In this document: one piece after another, positions 4,608-11,881 of the stretch | How positions within the stretch are numbered: the first letter of the stretch is position 1 | How the letters are laid out: every line of letters begins with the position of its first letter | Source of the DNA: an uncultured Anaerosacchariphilus sp. | Lineage (GTDB): Bacteria > Bacillota > Clostridia > Lachnospirales > Lachnospiraceae | Assembly: GCA_934402125.1 (NCBI GenBank) | Contig: CAKRTY010000020.1 | Coordinates: 1 to 11,881, forward strand | Direction of reading: 5' to 3' | Length of the DNA stretch: 11,881 nucleotides | Position numbers and translations under genes: made by a program | The notes under the pieces: generated by a model | What the model was told of the DNA's origin: nothing | The model's database searches: none | What the model saw: only the letters and a program-made list of their open reading frames with translations

Positions 4608-6536
4608 GTGATTGTAAAGATGAAGTTCTTAAGCATCACAGGGCCGAAGAATGATATTGAGCGCATGGCCGGTCAGTATCTTTCCAAGTACGAGATCCAG
4701 CTGGAGCACGCCCTGACAGAGCTTAAGACAGTACAGAATCTGAGAGCCTACACGGACAAGAATCCTTACGAGGAAATCTTGCGTCAGGCGTCAGAATATC
4801 TCCCGGCAGATCTGCACACGGATCGGGAATTCCCCGATATGACAGTAGAGAAGGCGGAGCAGATTTTAAGGGACGCGGAAAAGAATCTGACCGAACTGAA
4901 GGATCAGAAGGCAGAGCTTACCGCGAAGCGGGAAAAATGCAAGGCTTCCATGGACAGCATCGAGCCCTTCCAGGGACTGGAGTTTGACGTCCACAGCCTG
5001 CTGAATTTCCATTATGAAAAGTACCGGTTCGGACGGATTTCCAAGGAGTACTTCGATAAGTTCGACCGCTACGTGTACGATACGCTGGATACGATTTTCT
5101 ATAAATGCCGCAGCGACGAGGAGTACGTTTACGGAGTTTACTTTGTACCGGCTTCTCTGGCAGATAAGATTGACGCGGTGTACGCGTCCATGCATTTTGA
5201 GCATATCTTCATTCCGGACGAGTACGAGGGTACCGCAACCGAGGCGTATGAGGAGCTGAAGAAGGAACTGGCAGAGCTGGATAAGAAGCTTTCAGCCATG
5301 GATGATAAGATTTCTTCCGTGGTAGCAGACCGTATCGACGAGCTGGCAGGAGCAGACGCCTACTTAAGGAAGCGTTCCGCAAGCTTTGATATCCGGAAAT
5401 TCGCGGCGCTGACCCGGGAGAAGGACAATGTGTTCTACATTCTCTGTGGCTGGATGCCGGAGGATCAGGCCGACGCCTTCCAGAAGGAAATCGAGGAAGA
5501 CGAGCAGACCTTCGTGGTGGTAGAGGATGACCATGACAACATCTTCAGCACACCGCCCACGAAGCTTCATAACCACAAGATTTTCCGTCCCTTTGAGATG
5601 TATGTAAAGATGTATGGCCTTCCGGCCTACAATGAAATGGACCCGACCATGTTCGTGGCCATCACCTATGCCTTTATCTTCGGCGCCATGTTCGGTGATG
5701 TGGGACAGGGTCTGGTGCTGCTGCTGGGCGGCTTCTTCCTCTATAAGAAGAAGGGCATGGATCTGGCGGCAATTATCGGCAGCGCCGGTATCTTCTCCAC
5801 CTTCTTCGGCTTTATGTACGGCAGCTTCTTCGGTTTCGAGGATGTGATTCCCGCACGCTGGCTGAAGCCCAAGGAAGCTATGATGACGCTTCCGGTGGTG
5901 GGACAGATGAACACCGTCTTTGTGGTAGCCATTGTATTCGGTATGTTCCTGATTCTGACGGCTATGATTCTGCATATTATCGTGGCAGTCCGGAATCATG
6001 ATATCGAGGGCACCTGGTTCGATACCAACGGTGTGGCAGGCTTTATTTTCTACGGCTTCGTAGTAGCAAGCCTGATTCTCTTTATGAGCGGACATGCGCT
6101 TCCGGCGACCATTATCATGGTGCTGGTTCTGGGACTTCCGCTGCTGGCTATGGCCTTCAAGGAGCCGCTGACCGCTTGGATGGAAAAGAAGAAAGCAGAA
6201 CTGGATGGCGGCGTGGCCATGTATCTGGTGCTGACCTTCTTCGAGATGTTTGAGGTGCTCTTAAGCTTCTTCTCCAACACCCTGTCCTTCGTCCGTATCG
6301 GCGCGTTCGCAGTCAGCCACGCGGCCATGATGGAGGTTGTACTGATGCTGGCGGGCTTTGAAAACGGAGCCACCGGAAACTGGCTGGTTATCGTACTGGG
6401 CAACGCCTTTGTATGTGCCATGGAGGGCCTGATCGTAGGTATCCAGGTTCTGCGTCTGGAGTACTACGAGCTGTTCAGCCGTTTCTACAAGGGAACGGGA
6501 CATGCGTTTAAGCCCTATAAGTTGAAAGAGAAATAA
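4608..6536 (+). CDS. ntpI: V-type ATPase subunit I (membrane stator, a subunit)
   Basis: This 642-residue protein has the usual length. Residues 1-340 form the cytoplasmic arm, which contains coiled-coil stretches (about 90-115 and 215-250) and binds the peripheral stalks. From about residue 348 onward come some seven or eight membrane helices that form the ion half-channels beside the K ring. The family hallmark FGDVGQG is at 362-368. The essential arginine should be Arg563 in SFVRIGAFAVSHA; a second conserved one is Arg616 in VLRLEYYE. The start is GTG 4608, placed 9 bases after GAGGAGGT (4591-4598). It is preferred over ATG 4620 because it keeps the conserved IVKMK N-terminus. A long AU-rich gap of 69 bases separates it from K. 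Confidence 0.96.
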   Translation: MIVKMKFLSITGPKNDIERMAGQYLSKYEIQLEHALTELKTVQNLRAYTDKNPYEEILRQASEYLPADLHTDREFPDMTVEKAEQILRDAEKNLTELKDQKAELTAKREKCKASMDSIEPFQGLEFDVHSLLNFHYEKYRFGRISKEYFDKFDRYVYDTLDTIFYKCRSDEEYVYGVYFVPASLADKIDAVYASMHFEHIFIPDEYEGTATEAYEELKKELAELDKKLSAMDDKISSVVADRIDELAGADAYLRKRSASFDIRKFAALTREKDNVFYILCGWMPEDQADAFQKEIEEDEQTFVVVEDDHDNIFSTPPTKLHNHKIFRPFEMYVKMYGLPAYNEMDPTMFVAITYAFIFGAMFGDVGQGLVLLLGGFFLYKKKGMDLAAIIGSAGIFSTFFGFMYGSFFGFEDVIPARWLKPKEAMMTLPVVGQMNTVFVVAIVFGMFLILTAMILHIIVAVRNHDIEGTWFDTNGVAGFIFYGFVVASLILFMSGHALPATIIMVLVLGLPLLAMAFKEPLTAWMEKKKAELDGGVAMYLVLTFFEMFEVLLSFFSNTLSFVRIGAFAVSHAAMMEVVLMLAGFENGATGNWLVIVLGNAFVCAMEGLIVGIQVLRLEYYELFSRFYKGTGHAFKPYKLKEK

Positions 6537-6605
6537 GAGATACAGAAGCAATAATTTAAATTTATATAAAATTATTACAAAAGGTATTAAAAGGAGGAAA
6601 TTAAA
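6537..6605 (+). promoter_or_regulatory. AU-rich translation leader of the K subunit gene
   Basis: This is the longest gap inside the operon and is more than 75% A/T, unlike the GC-balanced genes around it. It ends in a very strong AAGGAGG (6591-6597), eight bases before ATG 6606. An all-A/T dyad AATAATTT/AAATTATT (6550-6557, 6569-6576) is too weak to block ribosomes. Proteolipid subunits are needed in about ten copies per enzyme, and an unstructured A/U-rich start region is the known way Escherichia coli atpE is over-translated. The same role is inferred here. Confidence 0.55.
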
Positions 6606-7040
6606 ATGTCTATGTTAGTGAAGGTATTACTGGTTGCAGCTCTTGTATTAAGCATTATGGTTCCGTTCGGAGCATATTTCCTGGGACAGCCCTCCCGCAG
6701 CCGTTATAAGAGAAGTCTTGGATGCAATTGCTTCTTCTTCTTCGGTACACTGGCTCTGGCAGCCGTTCTCGCATACGGCGGAGACGTACACGCAGCAGAG
6801 ACCGCGGCAGAGACCGCAGCAGGCATGTCCACAGGTCTGGGATATATCGCAGCAGCACTGGCTACCAGCCTTTCCGGTATCGGTTCCGGTATTGCCGTAG
6901 CGTCTTCCGCAAGCGCGGCACTGGGCGCAATCAGCGAGGATCAGAGCATCTTCGGTAAGTCCATGATTTTCGTAGCAATGGCCGAAGGTATCGCTCTGTA
7001 TGGTCTGATCATCTCCTTCATGATTCTTGGTAAGCTGTAA
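6606..7040 (+). CDS. ntpK: V-type ATPase subunit K (rotor-ring proteolipid)
   Basis: This 144-residue hydrophobic protein forms the ion-carrying ring. Four membrane helices can be read at about 3-27, 42-57, 75-107 and 119-141. The basic loop 29-37 and the loop 108-118 are then cytoplasmic, and the Ala/Thr/Glu-rich linker 59-74 is outside, matching a double hairpin. The single ion-binding carboxylate is Glu127 in VAMAEGIALYG; the first hairpin has none, as in NtpK of E. hirae. SGIGSGIA (90-97) is the helix 3 glycine motif. Odd points are four Phe in a row (43-46) and a 12-base tandem repeat (6795-6818) coding for AETA twice in the linker. ATG 6606 is chosen for its ribosome site; ATG 6612 is an alternative. 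Confidence 0.95.
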   Translation: MSMLVKVLLVAALVLSIMVPFGAYFLGQPSRSRYKRSLGCNCFFFFGTLALAAVLAYGGDVHAAETAAETAAGMSTGLGYIAAALATSLSGIGSGIAVASSASAALGAISEDQSIFGKSMIFVAMAEGIALYGLIISFMILGKL

Positions 7041-7067
7041 ATCCCTGACCCGAAAGGCGGAATCCAT

Positions 7068-7376
7068 ATGAAGATGTATTTGATAAGCGATAATATCGAC
7101 ACCTGCACAGGCATGCGCCTGGCAGGCGTCGAGGGCGCCGTTGTCCACGAAAAAGAGGAGCTGAGGGCAGAGCTGAACCGTGTGATGGCTGACAAGGATG
7201 TGGCTGTAGTAGTTCTGACGGAGAAGTTTGGCCGCGAATTTCCCGAGGTTGTCAACGAAGCGCGTCAGGGGCACAGTCTTCCGCTTCTCATTGAAATTCC
7301 GGACCGCCATGGCACTACAAGAGGAGAGAATTTCATTACCTCCTATGTGAACGAAGCCATCGGAGTCAAGCTTTAG
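7068..7376 (+). CDS. ntpG: V-type ATPase subunit F (rotor shaft)
   Basis: This 102-residue soluble protein has the normal length for subunit F, named NtpG in enterococci. It binds subunit D in the central shaft and can affect ATPase activity. It begins MKMYLISDNIDTCTGMRLAG, the typical beta-strand-turn opening, has a second strand in DVAVVVLTEKFG, and ends GENFITSYVNEAIGVKL. The ribosome site is weak (AAAGG, 7053-7057, 10 bases before ATG), so it may depend on coupling with K, whose stop is 27 bases away. This fits a subunit needed in one copy after the many-copy K. Here it precedes E, whereas in the enterococcal operon it follows C. Confidence 0.92.
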   Translation: MKMYLISDNIDTCTGMRLAGVEGAVVHEKEELRAELNRVMADKDVAVVVLTEKFGREFPEVVNEARQGHSLPLLIEIPDRHGTTRGENFITSYVNEAIGVKL

Positions 7377-7398
7377 AGTGAAAAGGAAGGTGAGCGCA

Positions 7399-7986
7399 AT
7401 GACGACAGAAGAAAAACTGCAGCATTTTACGACCTACGCCATGGAAGAGGCGAGACATAAAAGCGACGTCATGATCCGCGAGTATACAGATGCCATGGAA
7501 AAGATTTTTCAGGAGCATCAGGAGAAAAAGCGTCGTCAGGAGGAGCTTGAAATCAAGACCGAGACAGACCGTCTGGTCCGTGAAAACAACAAGCAGTTCT
7601 CCGAAGAACAGATTGAAATCAAGAGAACCTTAAGCAAAAAGCAGGATGAACTGAAGGAAAAGCTTTTTGTAGAGGTAAAGGATTTGCTGGCAAACTTTGC
7701 GGAGACCAGAGAATATCATCAGATGCTGGTGAAACAACTGCGCGAAGCAAGGGAGTTTGCAGGCGGAGACGAAGTGATTTTATATATTGACCCGTCCGAT
7801 GCGCAGAAGAAATACAGCATCGAGTCAGAAGTAGGAGCGCCGGTGACGGTCAGCGAATACTCCTTTATGGGCGGAACACGCGCCGTACTGCCGGGCCGGA
7901 ATATCCTCATTGATAATTCCTTTGAAAGCAAGCTGGCAGAGGCGAAGGAAAGCTTCCAGTTAAAAGGAGGAGCACACCATGAATAG
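7399..7986 (+). CDS. ntpE: V-type ATPase subunit E (peripheral stalk)
   Basis: This 195-residue protein has a long charged N-terminal helix (about 1-100, rich in Glu, Lys, Gln, Arg), which should pair with the G/H-like subunit. A globular C-terminal domain follows, with the family ending GRNILIDNSFESKLAEAKESF, which contacts the A3B3 head. The start is ATG 7399 because it follows AAGGTGAG (7387-7394) closely. A GTG at 7378 would add seven residues (MKRKVSA) but lies two bases after the stop of subunit F with no good ribosome site of its own. The gene ends inside subunit A: stop 7984-7986, next start 7979, an eight-base overlap that implies translational coupling. Confidence 0.93.
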   Translation: MTTEEKLQHFTTYAMEEARHKSDVMIREYTDAMEKIFQEHQEKKRRQEELEIKTETDRLVRENNKQFSEEQIEIKRTLSKKQDELKEKLFVEVKDLLANFAETREYHQMLVKQLREAREFAGGDEVILYIDPSDAQKKYSIESEVGAPVTVSEYSFMGGTRAVLPGRNILIDNSFESKLAEAKESFQLKGGAHHE

Positions 7987-9745
7987 AACAGGCGTTATCT
8001 ATGGAATCAACGGCCCTGTTGTATACATCAAAGGCAACACCGGCTTTAAGATGGCCGAGATGGTCTATGTAGGCAAGGAAAAGCTGGTAGGCGAAGTCAT
8101 CGGTCTGGATAAAGACAGAACAACCATTCAGGTATTCGAGGAGACCACCGGAATCAAACCGGGTGAAATCGTAGAGGCTACCGGAGACGCTATCTCCGTA
8201 TATCTGGCTCCCGGAATCTTGCATAATATTTTCGACGGTATTGAACGTCCCTTAAGTGAGATTGCGAAAATCGGCGGCGCTTACATCAGCCGCGGTACCG
8301 TCGTAGATTCTCTGGATAAGAAGAAGCTCTGGGACGCTCACATGATCGTAAAGGAGGGCGACCGCGTCAGCGGCGGCTCCATCATCTGTGAGGTGCCGGA
8401 GACAAAGGCAATCGTTCATAAGGTTATGGTTCCTCCGAATCTCTCCGGCGTACTGACAAAGGTAATGCCGGACGGCCAGTACACCATCTGCGATACCATT
8501 GCGGTTCTGCAGCTGGATGACGGTACCGAGAAGGAACTGACCATGATGCAGAAATGGCCCATCCGTGTGCCGAGACCGACCACCAAGCGTTACCCGGCTT
8601 CCAAGCCGTTGGTTACCGGACAGCGTATCCTGGATACCCTGTTCCCCATCGCCAAGGGCGGTACCGCAGCGATTCCCGGCGGATTCGGAACCGGTAAAAC
8701 CATGACCCAGCATCAGATCGCGAAATGGTCCGATGCGGATATCATCATCTATATCGGCTGCGGCGAGCGTGGAAATGAGATGACACAGGTACTGGAGGAT
8801 TTCTCCAAGCTGGTTGACCCGAAGACAGGCAACCCCCTGATGGAGCGTACCACGCTGATCGCTAATACCTCCAATATGCCGGTGGCAGCCCGTGAGGCTA
8901 GTATTTACACAGGTGTTACCCTGGCAGAGTATTACAGAGACATGGGCTATGATGTGGCTATCATGGCAGACTCCACCTCCCGTTGGGCCGAGGCCCTGCG
9001 TGAGCTGTCCGGACGTTTGGAGGAGATGCCGGCAGAGGAAGGCTTCCCGGCATACCTGGCTTCCCGTCTGTCTGCGTTCTATGAGCGTGCCGGCATGATG
9101 CTGAACTTAAACGGAACAGAAGGAAGCGTATCCATCATCGGAGCCGTATCTCCCCAGGGTGGCGACTTCTCTGAGCCGGTTACACAGAACACCAAGCGTT
9201 TCGTCCGCTGCTTCTGGGGACTGGATAAGTCCCTGGCCTATGCCCGTCATTTCCCAGCTATCCACTGGCTCAGTAGCTACAGTGAGTATGTGTCCGATCT
9301 GGCGCCCTGGTATAAGGATCATGTGGCAAAGAACTTCATGGACTGCAGAAACCGTCTGATGGTAATCCTGAACCAGGAGAGCAGCCTGATGGAGATTGTA
9401 AAGCTGATCGGAAGCGATGTGCTTCCGGATGACCAGAAGCTGGTTCTGGAGATTTCCAGAGTTGTCCGTCTGGGCTTTCTGCAGCAGAACGCCTTCCATC
9501 CGGATGACACCTGCGTACCGATGGAAAAGCAGATGAAAATGATGGAGATCATACTCTATCTCTACGACAGATCCAAGGCGCTGATTACACAGGGCATGCC
9601 TATGTCCGTGCTGAAGCGTGAAAATATCTTCGAGAAGGTCATTGCCATCAAATACGATGTGCCCAACGACCATCTGGAGCTGTTTGACGATTATAAGAAA
9701 GCGATCGATGAATTCTACGACCGTGTACTGGAAAAGAACGCGTAA
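7979..9745 (+). CDS. ntpA: V-type ATPase catalytic subunit A
   Basis: This 588-residue protein is the ATP-hydrolysing (or -forming) subunit, three copies alternating with B in the cytoplasmic head. An N-terminal beta-barrel domain (about 1-70) is followed by the insertion specific to A subunits (about 110-190), which F-type beta lacks. The P-loop is GGFGTGKT (234-241, Lys240). The catalytic glutamate should be Glu263 in GCGERGNEM, and the Walker B strand ends at Asp331 in [14 protein letters not shown]. The C-terminal helical domain is complete. Length and all motifs are normal. ATG 7979 lies inside the end of subunit E and has a near-perfect AAGGAGGAG (7964-7972). The A-type insertion and GERGNE signature make this clearly a V/A-type rather than F-type subunit. 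Confidence 0.98.
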   Translation: MNRTGVIYGINGPVVYIKGNTGFKMAEMVYVGKEKLVGEVIGLDKDRTTIQVFEETTGIKPGEIVEATGDAISVYLAPGILHNIFDGIERPLSEIAKIGGAYISRGTVVDSLDKKKLWDAHMIVKEGDRVSGGSIICEVPETKAIVHKVMVPPNLSGVLTKVMPDGQYTICDTIAVLQLDDGTEKELTMMQKWPIRVPRPTTKRYPASKPLVTGQRILDTLFPIAKGGTAAIPGGFGTGKTMTQHQIAKWSDADIIIYIGCGERGNEMTQVLEDFSKLVDPKTGNPLMERTTLIANTSNMPVAAREASIYTGVTLAEYYRDMGYDVAIMADSTSRWAEALRELSGRLEEMPAEEGFPAYLASRLSAFYERAGMMLNLNGTEGSVSIIGAVSPQGGDFSEPVTQNTKRFVRCFWGLDKSLAYARHFPAIHWLSSYSEYVSDLAPWYKDHVAKNFMDCRNRLMVILNQESSLMEIVKLIGSDVLPDDQKLVLEISRVVRLGFLQQNAFHPDDTCVPMEKQMKMMEIILYLYDRSKALITQGMPMSVLKRENIFEKVIAIKYDVPNDHLELFDDYKKAIDEFYDRVLEKNA

Positions 9746-9760
9746 GGGGAGGAAGAGAAA

Positions 9761-11140
9761 ATGTCAATTGAATATTTAGGCTTAAGTGAAATCAACGGCC
9801 CTCTGATTGCCCTGGAAGGCGTCCAGAACGCGTCCTACGAGGAGATCGTAGAGATTACGGTAGACGGCAATAAAAAAGAGCTGGGCCGTATCATCGAATG
9901 CTATAAGGATAAGGCGGTGATTCAGGTATTCGGCGGAACCGACAATATGTCCCTTCGCAATACCCACACCAAGCTGACCGGCCATCCCATGGAGATTGCC
10001 CTTTCCCCGGAGATCCTGGGCCGTACCTTCAACGGTATCGGACAGCCCATCGACGGTCTGGGCGAGATCGTATCCGACATTCACCGGAATGTCAACGGAC
10101 AGCCCTTAAACCCGGTTACCCGTGAGTATCCACGTAACTATATCCGTACCGGATTTTCCGCTATCGACGGTCTGACCACCCTGATTCGAGGACAGAAGCT
10201 GCCGATTTTCTCCGGCAACGGTCTGCCCCATGATCAGCTGGCGGCACAGCTGGTAAAGCAGGCTTCCCTGGGCGACGATTCGGACGAGCAGTTCGGTATC
10301 GTATTTGCGGCCATGGGCGTGAAGCACGACGTAGCGGATTTCTTCCGCCGCGCTTTCGATGAGAGCGGAGCCTCCGAGCACGTTACCATGTTTATGAATC
10401 TGGCAAATGACCCGGTTGTAGAGCGTCTGATTACACCCCGTGTGGCTCTGACCGCAGCCGAGTATCTTGCCTTTGAGTGCAATATGCATATCCTGGTTAT
10501 CCTGACTGATATGACCTCTTTTGCGGAGGCCATGCGTGAGGTTTCCTCCTCCAAGGGAGAGATTCCTTCCAGAAAGGGTTATCCGGGATACTTATACAGT
10601 GAGCTGGCCACCATCTATGAGCGTGCCGGCATCGTAGAGGGCGTCAATGGTTCCGTGACACAGATCCCGATCCTGACCATGCCCAACGACGATATCACCC
10701 ACCCCATTCCGGACCTGACCGGATATATCACCGAGGGTCAGATCGTACTGGATCGTGAGCTTCACGGACAGGCAGTTTATCCGCCTATCAGCGTACTGCC
10801 CTCCCTGTCCCGTCTGATGAAGGACGGTATCGGAGCGGGTTATACCAGAGAGGATCATCAGGATCTGGCGAACCAGCTGTTCTCCTCCTACGCGAAGGTG
10901 GGAGACGCGAGAGCACTGGCATCCGTTATCGGTGAGGACGAGCTGTCTCCGATTGATAAGAAGTACCTGCAGTTCGGTAAAGCCTTTGAGGCCCGCTTTG
11001 TAGGCCAGGGTCCGGAGGAAAACCGTACCATCGAAGAGACGCTGAACATCGGTTGGGAGCTTCTCGGCATGCTGCCGAGAGAGGAACTGGACCGTGTGGA
11101 TACCAAGATTCTTGATAAATACTACAAGCCGGCAGAATAA
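9761..11140 (+). CDS. ntpB: V-type ATPase regulatory subunit B
   Basis: This 459-residue protein is the non-catalytic partner of A. It has the same overall fold, but where a P-loop would be it reads [10 protein letters not shown] (150-159), the usual degenerate B-subunit loop. It still supplies the arginine finger, expected at Arg351 in PSLSRLM. Other family marks are [15 protein letters not shown] (117-131), [14 protein letters not shown] (247-260) and [18 protein letters not shown] (273-290). Length fits (about 460). ATG 9761 follows GGAGG (9748-9752) at 8 bases and lies 15 bases after subunit A, so the two are made together in matching amounts. Confidence 0.98.
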   Translation: MSIEYLGLSEINGPLIALEGVQNASYEEIVEITVDGNKKELGRIIECYKDKAVIQVFGGTDNMSLRNTHTKLTGHPMEIALSPEILGRTFNGIGQPIDGLGEIVSDIHRNVNGQPLNPVTREYPRNYIRTGFSAIDGLTTLIRGQKLPIFSGNGLPHDQLAAQLVKQASLGDDSDEQFGIVFAAMGVKHDVADFFRRAFDESGASEHVTMFMNLANDPVVERLITPRVALTAAEYLAFECNMHILVILTDMTSFAEAMREVSSSKGEIPSRKGYPGYLYSELATIYERAGIVEGVNGSVTQIPILTMPNDDITHPIPDLTGYITEGQIVLDRELHGQAVYPPISVLPSLSRLMKDGIGAGYTREDHQDLANQLFSSYAKVGDARALASVIGEDELSPIDKKYLQFGKAFEARFVGQGPEENRTIEETLNIGWELLGMLPREELDRVDTKILDKYYKPAE

Positions 11141-11174
11141 TGTAAACCGAGTTTTTTAAGAAGGAGGAAGCTGT

Positions 11175-11789
11175 ATGGATAACAATGCAGTTCCTACAAA
11201 AGGCAACCTCATACGCGCGAAGAACTCCCTGAAGCTGGCAAAGCAGGGCTATGAGCTGATGGACAAGAAGCGGAACATTTTGATTCGGGAGCTGATGGGA
11301 CTGGTGGATCAGGCCAAGGATATCCAGGACGAGATCCGCACAACCTTTACCACAGCCTATGCAGCCCTCCAGAAGGCCGACATGGAGCTGGGTATCAATG
11401 CCGTAGCCGATGTGGCCCGGAATGTGCCCGTGGAGGATACGGTAGAGGTCAAGACCCGGAGTATCATGGGTACCGAGATTCCGCTGGTCCGCTACGACGC
11501 AGCTACCCGTGCACCGGCCTACGCCTTCTACAGCACGAAGGAATCTCTGGATATTGCCAGGGTCTCTTTTGAAAAGGTAAAGGATCTGACCATCAAGCTG
11601 TCCGCGGTAGAGAATTCCGCCTACCAGTTGGCGGCCAATATCAAGAAGGCCCAGAAGCGTGCCAACGCTCTGAAGAATATCACCATTCCCCGCTATGAGG
11701 CGCTGACGAAGGACATTTCCAACGCCCTGGAGGAGAAGGAACGTGAGGAGTTCACGAGACTGAAGGTTATTAAGAGAATGCATTCGTAA
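11175..11789 (+). CDS. ntpD: V-type ATPase subunit D (central rotor shaft)
   Basis: This 204-residue protein has two long helices at its ends (about 1-75 and 120-195) expected to form an antiparallel coiled coil that turns inside the A3B3 head. Between them is the family segment IMGTEIPLVRY. It starts with the usual PTKGNLIRAKNSLKLAKQGYELMDKKR opening and ends TRLKVIKRMHS; length is within the 200-210 residue norm. ATG 11175 follows AAGGAGG (11161-11167) at 7 bases. It is the last gene of the operon, as in many bacterial V-ATPase operons. Its stop codon lies inside a 15-base tandem duplication (11780-11809), so the last two residues may be recent. No H/J genes as in enterococci follow. Confidence 0.96.
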   Translation: MDNNAVPTKGNLIRAKNSLKLAKQGYELMDKKRNILIRELMGLVDQAKDIQDEIRTTFTTAYAALQKADMELGINAVADVARNVPVEDTVEVKTRSIMGTEIPLVRYDAATRAPAYAFYSTKESLDIARVSFEKVKDLTIKLSAVENSAYQLAANIKKAQKRANALKNITIPRYEALTKDISNALEEKEREEFTRLKVIKRMHS

Positions 11790-11809
11790 AGAAAGCATTT
11801 GTAAAGAAA
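11780..11809 (+). repeat. 15-base tandem duplication across the subunit D stop codon
   Basis: GCATTCGTAAAGAAA (11780-11794) is followed directly by GCATTTGTAAAGAAA (11795-11809), with one difference. The first copy carries the end of the subunit D frame and its TAA; the second is untranslated. Confidence 0.75.
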
Positions 11810-11832
11810 TAAGCTATAAATGAACAAAAGAG

Positions 11833-11880
11833 CAGTGCTGACAGAATTCTCCGGAGAGAAGGAAGTCGGCACTGTTTTTT
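11833..11880 (+). terminator. Rho-independent terminator of the V-ATPase operon
   Basis: CAGTGCTGAC (11833-11842) pairs with GTCGGCACTG (11865-11874), a ten-base stem with one G-U pair, followed by six T (11875-11880). The loop contains a small inner hairpin, TTCTC (11847-11851) with GAGAA (11856-11860). It lies 44 bases after the subunit D stop and closes the operon. Confidence 0.93.
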
Positions 11881-11881
11881 G

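Noticed and set aside
6560..6576. TATATAAAA in the I-K gap as an internal promoter
   Set aside because: No acceptable -35 hexamer lies 16-18 bases upstream; the sequence is better explained as an AU-rich translation leader.
7378..7398. GTG start extending subunit E by seven residues
   Set aside because: The ATG at 7399 has a well-placed AAGGTGAG and gives the usual N-terminus; the GTG has no ribosome site at a suitable distance.
10926..11798. A 290-codon minus-strand frame opposite subunit D and the end of subunit B
   Set aside because: It is antisense to conserved genes and has no recognisable domain; the same holds for the other long minus-strand frames under subunits I, K, A and B.
1..11881. 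CRISPR array, tRNA, insertion sequence or phage genes
   Set aside because: No regularly spaced repeats, cloverleaf, transposase or phage-like coding sequence was seen on either strand.

Overview
The window looks like chromosomal DNA of an anaerobic Firmicute, most likely a clostridium of the Lachnospiraceae type. The basis is strong GGAGG ribosome sites, a Firmicute-type short bS21, a DeoR regulator next to a rhamnulokinase, and a complete bacterial A/V-type ATPase operon in place of an F-type one. This placement is inferred from style and gene content. All recognisable genes are on the + strand.

Layout. Bases 1-63 are the tail of an unidentified gene, closed by a strong terminator (67-105). 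Bases 101-228 hold three more hairpins and no gene. A weak AT-rich promoter region with a 16-base direct repeat (268-305) precedes a two-gene unit: a DeoR-family repressor (376-1140, probably RhaR) and rhamnulokinase (1171-2592). rpsU for ribosomal protein bS21 follows as its own unit, with a near-consensus promoter (2629-2657), a structured leader, a 58-codon gene (2756-2932) and a terminator (2942-2972). An AT-rich spacer (2973-3208) with several dyads leads to a promoter at about 3142-3170.

From 3209 to 11789 there are nine tightly packed V-type ATPase genes in the order G/H-like stalk subunit, C, I, K, F, E, A, B, D. They end at a terminator (11833-11880). Together they encode the whole rotary machine. 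A and B form the catalytic head; D and F form the rotor shaft; C joins the shaft to the K ring; E and the G/H-like protein form the peripheral stalks; I is the membrane stator with the essential arginine. The set is complete and intact, and no K+ transporter or other accessory gene follows.

I see no phage, transposon, CRISPR or tRNA. The genes are mostly ordinary housekeeping functions. The less ordinary signals are in the non-coding DNA: an 11-base perfect complementarity between the rpsU leader loop and the base run just after its stop codon, a pair of operator-like dyads 105 bases apart upstream of the ATPase operon, and the hairpin cluster at 67-228. In the coding part, the K subunit appears to lack the glutamine that ligates Na+ in the Enterococcus hirae rotor, and the subunit order differs from the enterococcal operon.
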